Shown here piece by piece: positions 27,681-36,853 of a DNA stretch of 64,000 nucleotides. Source of the stretch: Salipiger bermudensis. Lineage in GTDB: Bacteria; Pseudomonadota; Alphaproteobacteria; Rhodobacterales; Rhodobacteraceae. Numbering within the stretch: position 1 is the first letter of the stretch; every line of letters starts with the position of its first letter. Below the pieces are notes generated by a model. That model was not told the origin of the DNA, ran no database searches, and worked only from the letters and a program-made list of their open reading frames with translations. The translations under genes and the position numbers were made by a program. Location of the stretch: contig NZ_JAHVIA010000002.1 of NCBI RefSeq assembly GCF_019801965.1, positions 558,001-622,000 of the forward strand, written 5' to 3'.

Positions 27681-28577
27681 ATGAGCGCTGTTTCCGCCCC
27701 GGTAAGGGGCATTCTCTGGATGGTCGTCACCGGCCTGTGCTTCGTCGGCGTCACGGCGCTGGTCAAGCTGCTGGCCGGGCGCGTCCCGGCGGCGGAATCG
27801 GCCTTCCTGCGCTATATCTTCGGGCTGGTCTTCCTGCTGCCGGCCTGGCGCAGCCTCGCCGCGCTGCGGCTCAGCAAACGTCAGCTTTGGCTGGTGGTGC
27901 TGCGCGGGGCGGCGCAGACCGTGGGGGTGATCTGCTGGTTCTTCGCGATGACCCGGATCCCGATCGCCGAGGTCACGGCGATGAACTATCTCACGCCGGT
28001 CTATGTCACTATCCTGGCGGTCTTCGTGCTTGGCGAGCGGCTGGCGATGCGGCGCATCATGGCCATCGTGGTGGCGCTGGGCGGCGCGCTGCTGATCCTG
28101 CGGCCGGGCTTCCGCGAGCTCGACCCGGGCCATTTCGCGATGTTGGGGACAGCGCTGCTGTTCTCGGTCTCCTACCTCATCGCCAAGATCATTTCGGGCG
28201 AGATGAGCGCCGCCGTCGTGGTGGCGCTGCTCTCGATCACCGTGACGATCGGGCTGTTTCCTTTCGCGTGGAGCGTCTGGGTGACGCCGTCCTGGGGCGA
28301 TCTTGGCATCCTCTTCCTCGTCGCCTGCTTTGCCACCGGCGGGCATTACGCGATGACGCTGGCCTTCGCCGCCGCGCCGGTGACGGTCACCCAGCCGGTG
28401 ACCTTCCTGCAACTGGTCTGGTCGGTGCTGGTGGGCGCGATCTTCTTCGCCGAGCCGGTCGATCCCTGGGTGGTCCTGGGCGGTGCGATCATCATGGGCG
28501 CGGTGCTGTTCATCACCTGGCGCGAGGCGGTGCTGAAGCGGCGGGTCGCGCCGGCCGGGCCGGAAGCGCAGAGCTGA
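27681..28577 (+). CDS. DMT-superfamily (EamA) transporter
   Basis: A 298-residue membrane protein with ten predicted helices in two EamA repeats (about residues 8-140 and 155-285). The first repeat has AESAFLRYIFGLVFLLPAW and ITAMNYLTPVY-like signatures (VTAMNYLTPVYVTIL). Such proteins export small metabolites. It begins 9 nt after the LysE gene and may be co-expressed, suggesting a joint role in amino-acid efflux, but the substrate is unknown. Confidence 0.87.
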   Translation: MSAVSAPVRGILWMVVTGLCFVGVTALVKLLAGRVPAAESAFLRYIFGLVFLLPAWRSLAALRLSKRQLWLVVLRGAAQTVGVICWFFAMTRIPIAEVTAMNYLTPVYVTILAVFVLGERLAMRRIMAIVVALGGALLILRPGFRELDPGHFAMLGTALLFSVSYLIAKIISGEMSAAVVVALLSITVTIGLFPFAWSVWVTPSWGDLGILFLVACFATGGHYAMTLAFAAAPVTVTQPVTFLQLVWSVLVGAIFFAEPVDPWVVLGGAIIMGAVLFITWREAVLKRRVAPAGPEAQS

Positions 28578-28691
28578 GCGGCGGGTCGGAAACGCAGCGT
28601 TTCCAATTCTCGAAAAATTCTCCACGTCTCCGCATTCGCGCCGCAATCCGGCGGCAGGCTGGGTTCAGTGATTGGCGTAGTGGAGAGTGTG

Positions 28692-28889
28692 ATGTTTGCT
28701 GAGAACAAGATGACCGAGGACCTGAGCGAGGTCCGGGATTTCCTGATCAACGAGCGGGCCAAGACCCTGACCGAGACCGAATGGCGGTTTCGCATGCGGG
28801 GCTACGGCTACAACCTCCGCCGCGTCGAGGGCGGTGTCGAAGTGGCGCGGCTGCCGCAGAATAGCGTGCTCGGCACCATCGAGCTCTGA
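28692..28889 (+). CDS. Small hypothetical protein (65 aa)
   Basis: A short basic/acidic soluble protein with the pattern SEVRDFLINERAKTLTETEWRF in two halves (SEVRDFLINERA, KTLTETEWRF) followed by RMRGYGYNLRRVEGG. GGAGA about 6 nt before the ATG supports translation, and codon use looks genic. It has no signal peptide or membrane segment. I do not recognise a family. Confidence 0.55.
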   Translation: MFAENKMTEDLSEVRDFLINERAKTLTETEWRFRMRGYGYNLRRVEGGVEVARLPQNSVLGTIEL

Positions 28890-28951
28890 GTCCCGAGCCT
28901 TGAGCCCGTGGCCACCGGCCGCCCCTCGTGAGAGCGGCCGGGGCAAGCGCT

Positions 28952-30073
28952 TCAGCCTTCGCCCAGCTTGGGCGAGGCCTTGTCGAGGCACAGCTCGGCA
29001 TCCGAGAACTTGAACGGCGAGCGCACGCCCGGGACGCCCTCGGGCGAGATCTGCATGCCGCGGGCCTGCACCTGCGGATCGGCCATGACCTCGGAGAGAT
29101 CGTTGATCGGTCCCGCGGGGATGCCCTCGCGTTCGCAGCCGGCGAGCAGATCGGCCTTGGTCCATTTGCCGGTCTCGGCCATCAGATGCGCCTCCAGCGA
29201 GGTGCGGTTGGCGATGCGATCGGCATTGGTCAGGTAATCGGGATGCTCGGCCAGGTCGTCGAGCCCGAGCAGGCGGCAGAGCCGCTGATACTGCGGGTCG
29301 TTGCCGGTGGCGATGATGATGTAGCCATCGGAGCAGTCGAACACCTGGTAGGGCGTGAGGTTGGGGTGGTAATTCCCCGTGCGCCCGGGCGCCTCGCCGG
29401 TGGCGAGATAGTTCATCGCCTGGTTCGCCGTTGCTGCCACTGCGCAATCGAGCAGCGCCATGTCGATATGCTGGCCCTTGCCGGTGCGCTGCTTCTGGTG
29501 CAGCGCGGCGAGGATGCCCGAGACCGAGTAGAGCCCGGTGAACAGGTCGGTGATCGCGACGCCGGCGCGCTGCGGCTGGCCATCTGGCGTGCCGGTGATC
29601 GACATGAAGCCCGACATGCCTTGGATGATGTAGTCATATCCGGCGCGGTGGGCGTAGGGGCCATCCTGACCGAAGCCGGTGATCGAGCAGTAGATCAGGC
29701 CGGGGTTCACCTGCGAGAGCGAGGCGAAGTCGAGCCCGTACTTGGCGAGGCCGCCGACCTTGAAATTCTCGATCAGGATATCCGCATCGGCCACCAGCTC
29801 GCGCACCTGCGCCTGACCCTCGGGCGTGGAGATGTCGACCACCACCGAGTGCTTGCCCCGGTTGCAGCAATGGAAATAGGCCGCCGAGCGCTCGCTTTCG
29901 CGGTCGATGAACGGTGGGCCCCACTTGCGGGTGTCGTCGCCGCGCGACGCTTCGATCTTGATGACCTCGGCGCCGAGGTCGCTCAGAATCTGACCGGCCC
30001 AGGGGCCGGCCAGAATTCGGGCCAGTTCGATGACCTTCACCCCCTCGAGGGGGCCGCGTGGTGCCGAGGTCAT
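28952..30073 (-). CDS. CaiB/BaiF-family CoA-transferase (type III)
   Basis: A 373-residue family III CoA-transferase that moves CoA between carboxylic acids. The N-terminal VIELARILAGPWAGQILSDLGAEVIKIE (shown as VIELARILAGPWAG and LSDLGAEVIKIE) is the CoA-binding region. IDMALLDCAVA carries the catalytic Asp in the usual position, and CSITGFGQDGPYAHRAGYD is also conserved. The ATG at 30073 overlaps the stop of dsbA by 4 nt, which suggests coupled translation with a functionally unrelated gene. The CoA acceptor is unknown. Confidence 0.88.
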   Translation of the reverse strand: MTSAPRGPLEGVKVIELARILAGPWAGQILSDLGAEVIKIEASRGDDTRKWGPPFIDRESERSAAYFHCCNRGKHSVVVDISTPEGQAQVRELVADADILIENFKVGGLAKYGLDFASLSQVNPGLIYCSITGFGQDGPYAHRAGYDYIIQGMSGFMSITGTPDGQPQRAGVAITDLFTGLYSVSGILAALHQKQRTGKGQHIDMALLDCAVAATANQAMNYLATGEAPGRTGNYHPNLTPYQVFDCSDGYIIIATGNDPQYQRLCRLLGLDDLAEHPDYLTNADRIANRTSLEAHLMAETGKWTKADLLAGCEREGIPAGPINDLSEVMADPQVQARGMQISPEGVPGVRSPFKFSDAELCLDKASPKLGEG

Positions 30074-30714
30074 TGCGCGGCTTCGAGACGCTCGTCGAGG
30101 ATCTCGGTGAACTCGCTGTAGGGCATGTTGGTGTGCAGCTCGCCGTCGATCATGAAGGACGGGGTCGAGTTGAAACCGTCTTCCTCGACGTTCTGCTGAT
30201 ACCAGCCGACCAGCGCCTTGAGCTGCTCGCCGTCCTGCATGCAGGCATCGAGCTGCTCTTTGCCGATGCCGGCCTGCAGGCCCATCTTGCGGATCGCGTC
30301 GGCGACGCCGGCCTCGGTGCTCTGGCGGGCCCATTCGTTCTGGGTCTCGTAGATCATGTCGACGATGCCGAAATACTTCATCTCGCCGCCGCAGCGCGCC
30401 ATCAGCGAGGCCCACATGTCGTACTTGTTGAAATAAGCCTCGCGGAAGGTGAACTTCACCTTGCCGGTGTCGATGTAGTCTTCCTTGATCTGCGGGAAGA
30501 CCTCCTGCTCGAAGGTGGCGCAGTGCGGGCAGGTGAAGGAGCCGTACTCGATGATCTCGACCGGCGCGTCGGCCTGCCCGAGGGTCATGTCGGTCACCGT
30601 GGCGTCCTGCGCCGCGGCGGCGCCGAGCGGGGGCTGGGCGGTGGGGTTCAGAACCCAGCTGCCGCCTGCGGCGAGGGTTGCGGCCAGCGCGACGGTGGTC
30701 AGGATACGCTTCAT
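30070..30714 (-). CDS. DsbA-family thiol-disulfide oxidoreductase (DsbA/BdbD type)
   Basis: A 214-residue periplasmic thioredoxin-fold protein. A signal peptide covers about residues 1-35, the redox motif is CPHC in EYGSFTCPHCATFEQ, and the cis-Pro loop is NSTPSFMIDG. The helical insert has Cys residues in MARCGGEM and ACMQDG that could pair. It would introduce or isomerise disulfides in exported proteins. It follows dciA by 37 nt and is coupled to the CoA-transferase gene. Confidence 0.88.
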   Translation of the reverse strand: MKRILTTVALAATLAAGGSWVLNPTAQPPLGAAAAQDATVTDMTLGQADAPVEIIEYGSFTCPHCATFEQEVFPQIKEDYIDTGKVKFTFREAYFNKYDMWASLMARCGGEMKYFGIVDMIYETQNEWARQSTEAGVADAIRKMGLQAGIGKEQLDACMQDGEQLKALVGWYQQNVEEDGFNSTPSFMIDGELHTNMPYSEFTEILDERLEAAQ

Positions 30715-30751
30715 GGGTCTTCCTTCTTTCTGCGACAGCCCCTCACGGGCC

Positions 30752-31261
30752 TCAGCGATGTGACTTGGTTATGACGTTTGCACCCAAACGATCAAGCGCC
30801 GCCCGCAACCCTTCGTCGCCAACCCCTTGCGTGGCGCGATGCACCTCGGCGCGGGTCTCGGGCGTGGGCTCTGGCTTGGCCTGTTCCTTGGGGCGGTGCT
30901 CGAAGGCGACGCGGCCCTCGGAGAAACCGGTGGCGGCGGTCTGGGTGACACGGATGCGGGCGATGGCGTTGTAGCCGTAGATTGCGTTGACGCGCTCGCG
31001 CAGCTCTTCCTTGCGCATCTCCAGCAGCGGCGCGTTGGCGCCGGTGGTGAGCAGGGTGAGCGTGGCGCCGAGCCCGCCGCGGCCATAGCCGATCTCGACC
31101 GGGCGCGAGATCGCCGCCATGTCGGCGCCGGCGATTTCTTCCCAGTGGGTGAGAACACGGGATTGCGCAAAGCCGCGGCTTTCGCTGGCCTTGCGGATGT
31201 TCTGCTTCAGCAGGCCCGCTGTCAGGGCGAAGCCCTTGGTGGTGCTCTTGCGCCGTTGCAT
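30752..31261 (-). CDS. DciA-like DUF721 protein (replicative helicase operator)
   Basis: A 169-residue protein with the DUF721 domain in its first ~110 residues (SRVLTHWEEIAGADMAAISRP, TLLTTGANAPLLEMRKEELRERVNAIYGY). DciA proteins help load DnaB in bacteria lacking DnaC/DnaI. The C-terminal part is variable. It is divergent from mutY and upstream of dsbA. Family assignment is good; the replication role is transferred from other species. Confidence 0.8.
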   Translation of the reverse strand: MQRRKSTTKGFALTAGLLKQNIRKASESRGFAQSRVLTHWEEIAGADMAAISRPVEIGYGRGGLGATLTLLTTGANAPLLEMRKEELRERVNAIYGYNAIARIRVTQTAATGFSEGRVAFEHRPKEQAKPEPTPETRAEVHRATQGVGDEGLRAALDRLGANVITKSHR

Positions 31262-31336
31262 CTTGAATCCCTCTCTGCGGCACTATTCTAGTGACCGCGC
31301 CAACGGGCGCCAGCCCGGAATCATCCAATCAAGGGA

Positions 31337-32392
31337 ATGTCAGTTTTGCGTGACCCCGCCCGCGCCGCGGATCTTCTCGACTGGTACGACCGCCACGCCC
31401 GCGACCTGCCGTGGCGGGTGGGCCCGCGCGCCCGTGCTGCCGGACTCCGGCCTGATCCCTACCGGGTCTGGCTGTCGGAGATCATGCTGCAGCAGACCAC
31501 CGTTCCGGCGGTGAAGCCCTATTTCGAGGCCTTCACCACGCGCTGGCCGACGGTCTCTGACCTCGCCGCGGCGCAGGATGCCGACGTGATGGCCGCCTGG
31601 GCGGGGCTCGGCTACTACGCCCGCGCCCGCAACCTGCTGAAATGCGCCCGCGTGGTCGCCTCCGAACACGGCGGCGCGTTCCCGGCCGATCTCGAAGGCT
31701 TGCTGAGCCTTCCGGGCGTCGGCCCCTATACCGCCGGCGCCATCGCGGCCATCGCCTTCGACATCCCCGCCACCGTGGTCGACGGCAATGTCGAGCGGGT
31801 GATGGCGCGGCTGCACGACGAGCACACGCCGTTGCCGCAGGCCAAGCCGATCCTCACCGAGATGGCCGCAGCCCTCACGCCCGAGCAGCGCCCGGGCTGC
31901 TACGCGCAGGCGGTGATGGACCTCGGCGCCACGATCTGCAGCCCGCGCAACCCGGCCTGCGGGCTCTGCCCGTGGCGCGGCGCCTGCGCCGCCTGGGAGG
32001 CGGGGACGATGGCCGAGCTGCCGAAGAAGGTGCCGAAGAAGCGCAAACCGACGCGGCTCGGCATCGCCTACCTGGTGCGCCGGGTCGACGGCGCCTGGCT
32101 GCTCGAGCGGCGCCCCGACAAGGGCCTGCTCGGCGGCATGCTGGGCTGGCCCGGCAGCGAGTGGGGCGAGTCGCCGGAGGAGGCGCCGCCGATCGCCGCC
32201 GAGTGGAAGGCGCTCAACGCCGAGGCGCGCCATACCTTCACCCATTTTCACCTGCGCCTGACGGTCAAGACAGCCCTGGTGCCGATGGACCGCCCGCCCA
32301 CGCGCGGGGAATTCGTCGATGCCGAGGATTTCGATCCCAAGGATCTGCCCACGGTGATGCGCAAGGCCTACGATCTCGCCAGGGGCGGCTGA
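31337..32392 (+). CDS. mutY: A/G-specific adenine glycosylase
   Basis: A 351-residue MutY that removes adenine mispaired with 8-oxoguanine. It shows the helix-hairpin-helix LPGVGPYTAGAIAAIAF, the catalytic Asp in VDGNVERVM, and the [4Fe-4S] ligands CSPRNPACGLCPWRGAC (Cys spacing 6-2-5). The C-terminal NUDIX-like domain from about residue 225 recognises 8-oxoG. The ATG at 31337 is used; TTG at 31346 has better spacing to AAGGGA. Confidence 0.94.
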   Translation: MSVLRDPARAADLLDWYDRHARDLPWRVGPRARAAGLRPDPYRVWLSEIMLQQTTVPAVKPYFEAFTTRWPTVSDLAAAQDADVMAAWAGLGYYARARNLLKCARVVASEHGGAFPADLEGLLSLPGVGPYTAGAIAAIAFDIPATVVDGNVERVMARLHDEHTPLPQAKPILTEMAAALTPEQRPGCYAQAVMDLGATICSPRNPACGLCPWRGACAAWEAGTMAELPKKVPKKRKPTRLGIAYLVRRVDGAWLLERRPDKGLLGGMLGWPGSEWGESPEEAPPIAAEWKALNAEARHTFTHFHLRLTVKTALVPMDRPPTRGEFVDAEDFDPKDLPTVMRKAYDLARGG

Positions 32393-32514
32393 GGCAGAAA
32401 GGCCAGCCCGCCGGGTTTTGTTGCCGCGACCGGCGCTGGGGCCGTGACGCCGCCCGGGCAGCGGGCTAGTCTCGGCCCGCATGCGCACAGGGGAGCAGCA
32501 GAGAAGGAGGCCGA

Positions 32515-33660
32515 ATGATCTCGTCGGACAGGATTGCCCGCATCGGGGCGGCCGCGCCGTTCTGGCTGACCTATATCCTGCCGCCGCTGGTCTGGATCGG
32601 CGCCGTGAAGGGCGGGCTCTGGGTGCTGCTGCCGCCACTGGCGACATGGTACCTGTTCTCGGCGCTCGACGCGGCGCTCGGCCTCAACACCGAGAATGCC
32701 GACCCGCAGACCGAGGAGCGGCACCTGATCTGGTACCGCGCCGGGGTGATGCTCTGGGCGCCGGTGCAGTTCGTGACGCTGGTCTCACTGATCTGCTACG
32801 TGCCGGGGGCTGCGCATCTGAACGGCTGGGAGACGTTCGGGGTGATGTTCGGGACCGGGGTGATGACCGGCTCGGTGGGCATCGTCTACGCCCATGAGCT
32901 GCTGCACCAGCGCAACAAGCTCGAGCGTCATCTCGGCGACGCGCTGCTGGCTATGGTGCTCTACTCGCATTTCCGCTCCGAGCACCTGCTGGTGCATCAC
33001 CATTGGGTCGGCACCCCGCGTGATCCGGTGACGGCGCGCTACAACGAGGGCTTCCACCGCTTCTACCCGCGGGTGCTGCGGGAAAGCCCGGTCTCGGCCT
33101 TCCGCGCCGAGGCGGCGCTGCTGGCGCGGCGCGGGCTGCCATGGTGGCACCGGCGCAACCCGTTCTGGAAATATGGCGCCCTTCAGGCGGCGATGCTGGC
33201 GCTGGCGCTGCTGCTCGGCGGCTGGCCGGGGCTGCTGTTCTTCGTGGTGCAGGCGGGGGTGGCGATCTGGCAGTTGGAGCTGACCAACTATGTCGAGCAC
33301 TACGCGCTGACCCGCCGCCACCTGGGTGATGGCCGCTACGAGCACGTGCGGCCGCATCACTCGTGGAACTCGGCCCACACCGCGACCAACTGGCTGCTGA
33401 TCAACCTGCAGCGCCATTCCGATCATCACTACAAGCCCGACCGGCGCTTTCCCCTGCTGCAGACCTACCAGGAGAGCGAGGCGCCGCAGCTGCCCTATGG
33501 CTACCCGATCATGACCATGGCCGCGATGGTGCCGCCGCTCTGGCGCCGCATCATGAACCCGAAGGTACGGTCCTGGCGGCGCGCCTGGTATCCGGACATC
33601 GAGGACTGGACCCCGTACAACCGCGGCACCACCCCGATGCCGAAGGGCGCGCGGGGCTGA
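32515..33660 (+). CDS. alkB: Alkane 1-monooxygenase (AlkB)
   Basis: A 381-residue membrane non-haem di-iron hydroxylase that oxidises medium-chain n-alkanes at the terminal carbon. The histidine boxes are present in order: AHELLHQ, SEHLLVHHHWVGT, LQRHSDHHY, and the NYVEHYAL signature. Six hydrophobic segments span the N-terminal half. No rubredoxin, rubredoxin reductase or alkane regulator is adjacent, so electrons must come from elsewhere. The GGAGGCCGA sequence before the ATG includes a ribosome-binding site. Confidence 0.94.
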   Translation: MISSDRIARIGAAAPFWLTYILPPLVWIGAVKGGLWVLLPPLATWYLFSALDAALGLNTENADPQTEERHLIWYRAGVMLWAPVQFVTLVSLICYVPGAAHLNGWETFGVMFGTGVMTGSVGIVYAHELLHQRNKLERHLGDALLAMVLYSHFRSEHLLVHHHWVGTPRDPVTARYNEGFHRFYPRVLRESPVSAFRAEAALLARRGLPWWHRRNPFWKYGALQAAMLALALLLGGWPGLLFFVVQAGVAIWQLELTNYVEHYALTRRHLGDGRYEHVRPHHSWNSAHTATNWLLINLQRHSDHHYKPDRRFPLLQTYQESEAPQLPYGYPIMTMAAMVPPLWRRIMNPKVRSWRRAWYPDIEDWTPYNRGTTPMPKGARG

Positions 33661-33700
33661 GGTCGTCCGGGCCACCCGGCGCGGCGCCGGCTTCAAGCAA

Positions 33701-33821
33701 AGAGGGGGGCCAGCCCCCTCTTGGCCTACGGCCAATTCACCCCCGAGGTATTTTGAAACCAGAGAAGCCACGGGAAGAGCGCCCCCTGGCTTCTCTTCGT
33801 CAAAAATACTCCCGCCGGAGG
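33701..33821. repeat. Dispersed intergenic repeat, copy 2 (inverted pair)
   Basis: Two copies of the box face opposite ways. The minus-strand copy spans about 33738-33766, with its GAGGGGG/CCCCCTC hairpin at 33701-33720. The plus-strand copy (CTTCTCTTCGTCAAAAATAC) is near 33790. This inverted arrangement fills most of the alkB-cdd gap. Confidence 0.55.
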
Positions 33822-33958
33822 CAGGCCGGACGACTGGGCGGGGCGCGGCGATCGAGGTCGTCGCCGGTGGCGTCGCGGCAGGTGGTCGCTGCGGGGTTGC
33901 ATTCGGGCAGGGCGGCTCGCAAACATGAGGGTCCGTAAGTCTGGAAGGAGTCTGGGAC

Positions 33959-34351
33959 GTGGATCTCGAGAAAGCCGCGCGCGACGTGCGCGAAAACGCC
34001 TACGTGCCCTATTCGCGTTTCAAGGTGGGGGCGGCGCTGCGTGCGCCCTCGGGCAAGATCTATGCTGGCTGCAATGTCGAGAACGTTGCCTATCCCGAGG
34101 GCACCTGCGCCGAGGCCGGAGCCATCGCCGCCATGGTCGCGGCTGGCGAGACCGAGATCGCCGAGGCTTATGTCATCGCCGACAGCGCCCACCCGGTGCC
34201 GCCCTGCGGCGGCTGCCGGCAGAAGCTGGCGGAATTCGCCAGGGGCGACACGCCGGTGACGCTGGCCACGGTCGACGGCGGCACGCTCGAGACCACCGTG
34301 GCCGAGCTCCTGCCCGGCGCCTTCGGGGCGGGCCACATGGATCGCACATGA
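33959..34351 (+). CDS. cdd: Cytidine deaminase
   Basis: A 130-residue homotetrameric-type cytidine deaminase. The substrate loop is AYVPYSRFKVGAAL. The zinc site is made by TCAEAGAI (Cys ligand and catalytic Glu) and PCGGCRQ (two Cys). It converts cytidine and deoxycytidine to the uridine forms. It starts at GTG 33959, with GGAAGGAG 8 nt upstream. It overlaps deoA by 4 nt and begins the nucleoside-salvage operon. Confidence 0.93.
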   Translation: MDLEKAARDVRENAYVPYSRFKVGAALRAPSGKIYAGCNVENVAYPEGTCAEAGAIAAMVAAGETEIAEAYVIADSAHPVPPCGGCRQKLAEFARGDTPVTLATVDGGTLETTVAELLPGAFGAGHMDRT

Positions 34352-35640
34352 TGGACGCGCGCACGGTGATCGCCGCCCTGAGGCGGGGCGAGGAGCCGGC
34401 CACCGAGGGGTTGCGCTGGTTCGCGGCGGGCCTTGCCGATGGCCGGGTCAGCGATGCCCAGGCCGGGGCCTTCGCCATGGGCATCTGCCTGCGCGGGCTG
34501 ACCGAGGAGAACCGCGTTGCGCTGACCCTGGCGATGCGCGATTCGGGCCATGTCATGCGCTGGGATCTCGACGGGCCGGTGCTCGACAAGCATTCCACCG
34601 GCGGCATCGGCGATTGCGTCTCGCTGGTGCTGGCCCCGGCGTTGGCCGCCTGCGGCTGCTACGTCCCGATGATCTCGGGCCGTGGGCTCGGCCATACCGG
34701 CGGCACGCTCGACAAGCTCGACGCCATTCCCGGCTACATCGTCGCCCCCGACGAGGCGCGCTTTGATCGGGTGGTACGCGAGGCGGGCTGCGCCATCGTT
34801 TCGGCCAGCGCCGAGATCGCCCCGGCGGACCGGCGGCTCTACGCCGTGCGCGATGTCACCGCCACGGTCGAGAGCCTCGACCTGATCACCTCCTCGATCC
34901 TCGCCAAGAAGCTGGCGGCGGGGCTGCAGGGGCTGGTGCTCGACGTCAAGGTGGGCTCGGGCGCCTTCATGAAGACCGACGCCGAGGCGCGCCGGTTGGC
35001 CGAGGCACTGGTCTCGACCGCCAACGCGGCGGGCTGCCCGACCACCGCCTTCGTCACCGACATGAACCAGCCCATCGCCCCTGCACTGGGCAACGCGCTC
35101 GAGGTCGACGCGGCGATGGGCGTGCTGACCGGGCGCGACAAGGGCCCGCTCTTCGATCTGACGCTGGCGCTGGGCGCGGCGCTGCTCGAGGGCGCAGGCT
35201 TTGATCGCCCGGAGGCGCGGCTGCGCGAGGCGCTCGAGAGCGGCGCGGCGGCGGAGCGCATGGGGCGGATGGTCTACGGGCTCGGCGGGCCGGTGGAGTT
35301 CGTCGAGAACTGGGGGCGTTTCCTGCCCGAGGCCACGGTGATCCGCGAGGTGCCGGCGCCGGAGGCCGGCCACGTGGCGGCGATCGACGGCGAGGCGCTG
35401 GGGCTGGCGGTGGTTCGCCTTGGCGGCGGGCGCACCGTCGAGACCGACATGATCGACCCGGCGGTGGGCCTGTCGGACGTGGTGCGGCTCGGCGCGCGGG
35501 TCGAGACGGGCATGCCGCTGGCGCGGGTCCACGCGGCGCGCGAGGACCAGGCCGACGAGGCGGTGCGCGTGGTGCAGGCGGCGATCTCCCTCGGCGAGGC
35601 CGCCAAGCCCGGGCCACTGGTGCGGGAGCGCGTCGGATGA
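34348..35640 (+). CDS. deoA: Thymidine phosphorylase
   Basis: A 430-residue pyrimidine-nucleoside phosphorylase that splits thymidine or deoxyuridine into base and deoxyribose-1-phosphate. Phosphate- and substrate-binding motifs are KHSTGGIGD, SGRGLGHTGGTLDKL and LDVKVGSGAFMK. The start ATG (34348) overlaps the cdd stop by 4 nt, and the stop overlaps deoB by 4 nt. Its product feeds the phosphopentomutase encoded next. Confidence 0.95.
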   Translation: MMDARTVIAALRRGEEPATEGLRWFAAGLADGRVSDAQAGAFAMGICLRGLTEENRVALTLAMRDSGHVMRWDLDGPVLDKHSTGGIGDCVSLVLAPALAACGCYVPMISGRGLGHTGGTLDKLDAIPGYIVAPDEARFDRVVREAGCAIVSASAEIAPADRRLYAVRDVTATVESLDLITSSILAKKLAAGLQGLVLDVKVGSGAFMKTDAEARRLAEALVSTANAAGCPTTAFVTDMNQPIAPALGNALEVDAAMGVLTGRDKGPLFDLTLALGAALLEGAGFDRPEARLREALESGAAAERMGRMVYGLGGPVEFVENWGRFLPEATVIREVPAPEAGHVAAIDGEALGLAVVRLGGGRTVETDMIDPAVGLSDVVRLGARVETGMPLARVHAAREDQADEAVRVVQAAISLGEAAKPGPLVRERVG

Positions 35641-36842
35641 GGGCGTTTCTCGTGGTGATGGACAGCGTCGGCATCGGCGGCGCGCCCGACGCGGCGAGCT
35701 ATTTCAACGATGGCGTGCCCGACACCGGCGCCAACACGCTGCTGCATATCGCCGAGGCCTGCGCGCGCGGCGCGGCCGAGGAGGGGCGCAGCGGGTCGCT
35801 GGCGCTGCCGGTGCTCGACGGGCTCGGGCTGGGGCGCGCGGTGGAGCTGGCGAGCGGCACGCTGCCGCCGGGGCTGGGGGCCGCGCCGCAGGGGCGCTGG
35901 GGCGCCGCGACGGAGAGCTCGCGCGGCAAGGACACGCCTTCGGGGCACTGGGAGCTGGCAGGGCTGCCGGTGCCGTGGGACTGGACCTATTTCCCCGACG
36001 AGCAGCCGGCCTTCCCGCAGGCGCTGATCGAGGCGGTCTGCGAGATCGCCGGCACCGAGGGCACGCTGGCCAATTGCCACGGCTCGGGCACCGTCATGCT
36101 CGACCGCTTCGGCGCCGAGCACATCCGCACAGGCTGGCCGATCTGCTACACTTCCGCCGACAGCGTCTTCCAGATCGCCGCGCATGAAGAACATTTCGGG
36201 CTGGAGCGGCTGCTCGATCTCTGCGAGCGCATGGCGCCGATGCTGCACGAGAGGAAGGTCGGGCGGGTGATCGCGCGGCCGTTCGTTGGCGAGGAGGGCG
36301 CGTTCAAGCGCACCTCGAACCGGCACGATTATGCGATCCGTCCGCCGGAGCCGATCCTGACCAACTGGGTGCAGGAGGCGGGCCGGACGGTGCACGCGGT
36401 GGGAAAGATCGGTGACATCTTCTCGATGGAAGGCATTGACCACTTGCACAAAGGCGATGACGCGACGCTGATGCGGCATCTGTCCGAGCTTGTGGATAAA
36501 GCTGAGGAGGGATCGCTGACCTTCGCGAATTTCGTCGAGTTCGACAGCCTTTACGGCCACCGCCGCGATGTCTCGGGCTATGCTCGCGCGCTCGAGTGGT
36601 TCGACGCCGAGTTGGGCCGGCTGCTGCCGCGCTTGCGCGAAGGCGACATCCTCGTGATCACCGCCGATCACGGCAACGACCCGAGCTGGAGCGGCACCGA
36701 TCACACCCGCGAGCGGGTGCCGGTGCTGGTCGCGGGGGCCGGGGAAGGGGCGCTCGGGCAGGTTGCATTCGCGGATGTCGCCGCGAGCGTCGCCAAGCAT
36801 CTGAACGTGCCGGCGCGCGGGCCGGGAAAATCATTTCTGTGA
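35637..36842 (+). CDS. deoB: Phosphopentomutase
   Basis: A 401-residue metalloenzyme of the alkaline-phosphatase superfamily that converts (deoxy)ribose-1-phosphate to the 5-phosphate. Metal ligands lie in VMDSVGIGGAPDA and ITADHGNDPSW...TDHTRE. The phosphorylated Thr is in RGKDTPSGHWEL. It overlaps deoA by 4 nt. deoC is not in this cluster. Confidence 0.95.
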   Translation: MRAFLVVMDSVGIGGAPDAASYFNDGVPDTGANTLLHIAEACARGAAEEGRSGSLALPVLDGLGLGRAVELASGTLPPGLGAAPQGRWGAATESSRGKDTPSGHWELAGLPVPWDWTYFPDEQPAFPQALIEAVCEIAGTEGTLANCHGSGTVMLDRFGAEHIRTGWPICYTSADSVFQIAAHEEHFGLERLLDLCERMAPMLHERKVGRVIARPFVGEEGAFKRTSNRHDYAIRPPEPILTNWVQEAGRTVHAVGKIGDIFSMEGIDHLHKGDDATLMRHLSELVDKAEEGSLTFANFVEFDSLYGHRRDVSGYARALEWFDAELGRLLPRLREGDILVITADHGNDPSWSGTDHTRERVPVLVAGAGEGALGQVAFADVAASVAKHLNVPARGPGKSFL

Positions 36843-36853
36843 GGGAGACCGGC

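Noticed and set aside
33726-33926. A 66-codon minus-strand frame between alkB and cdd
   Set aside because: It runs through repeat copy 2 and shows no protein-like features.
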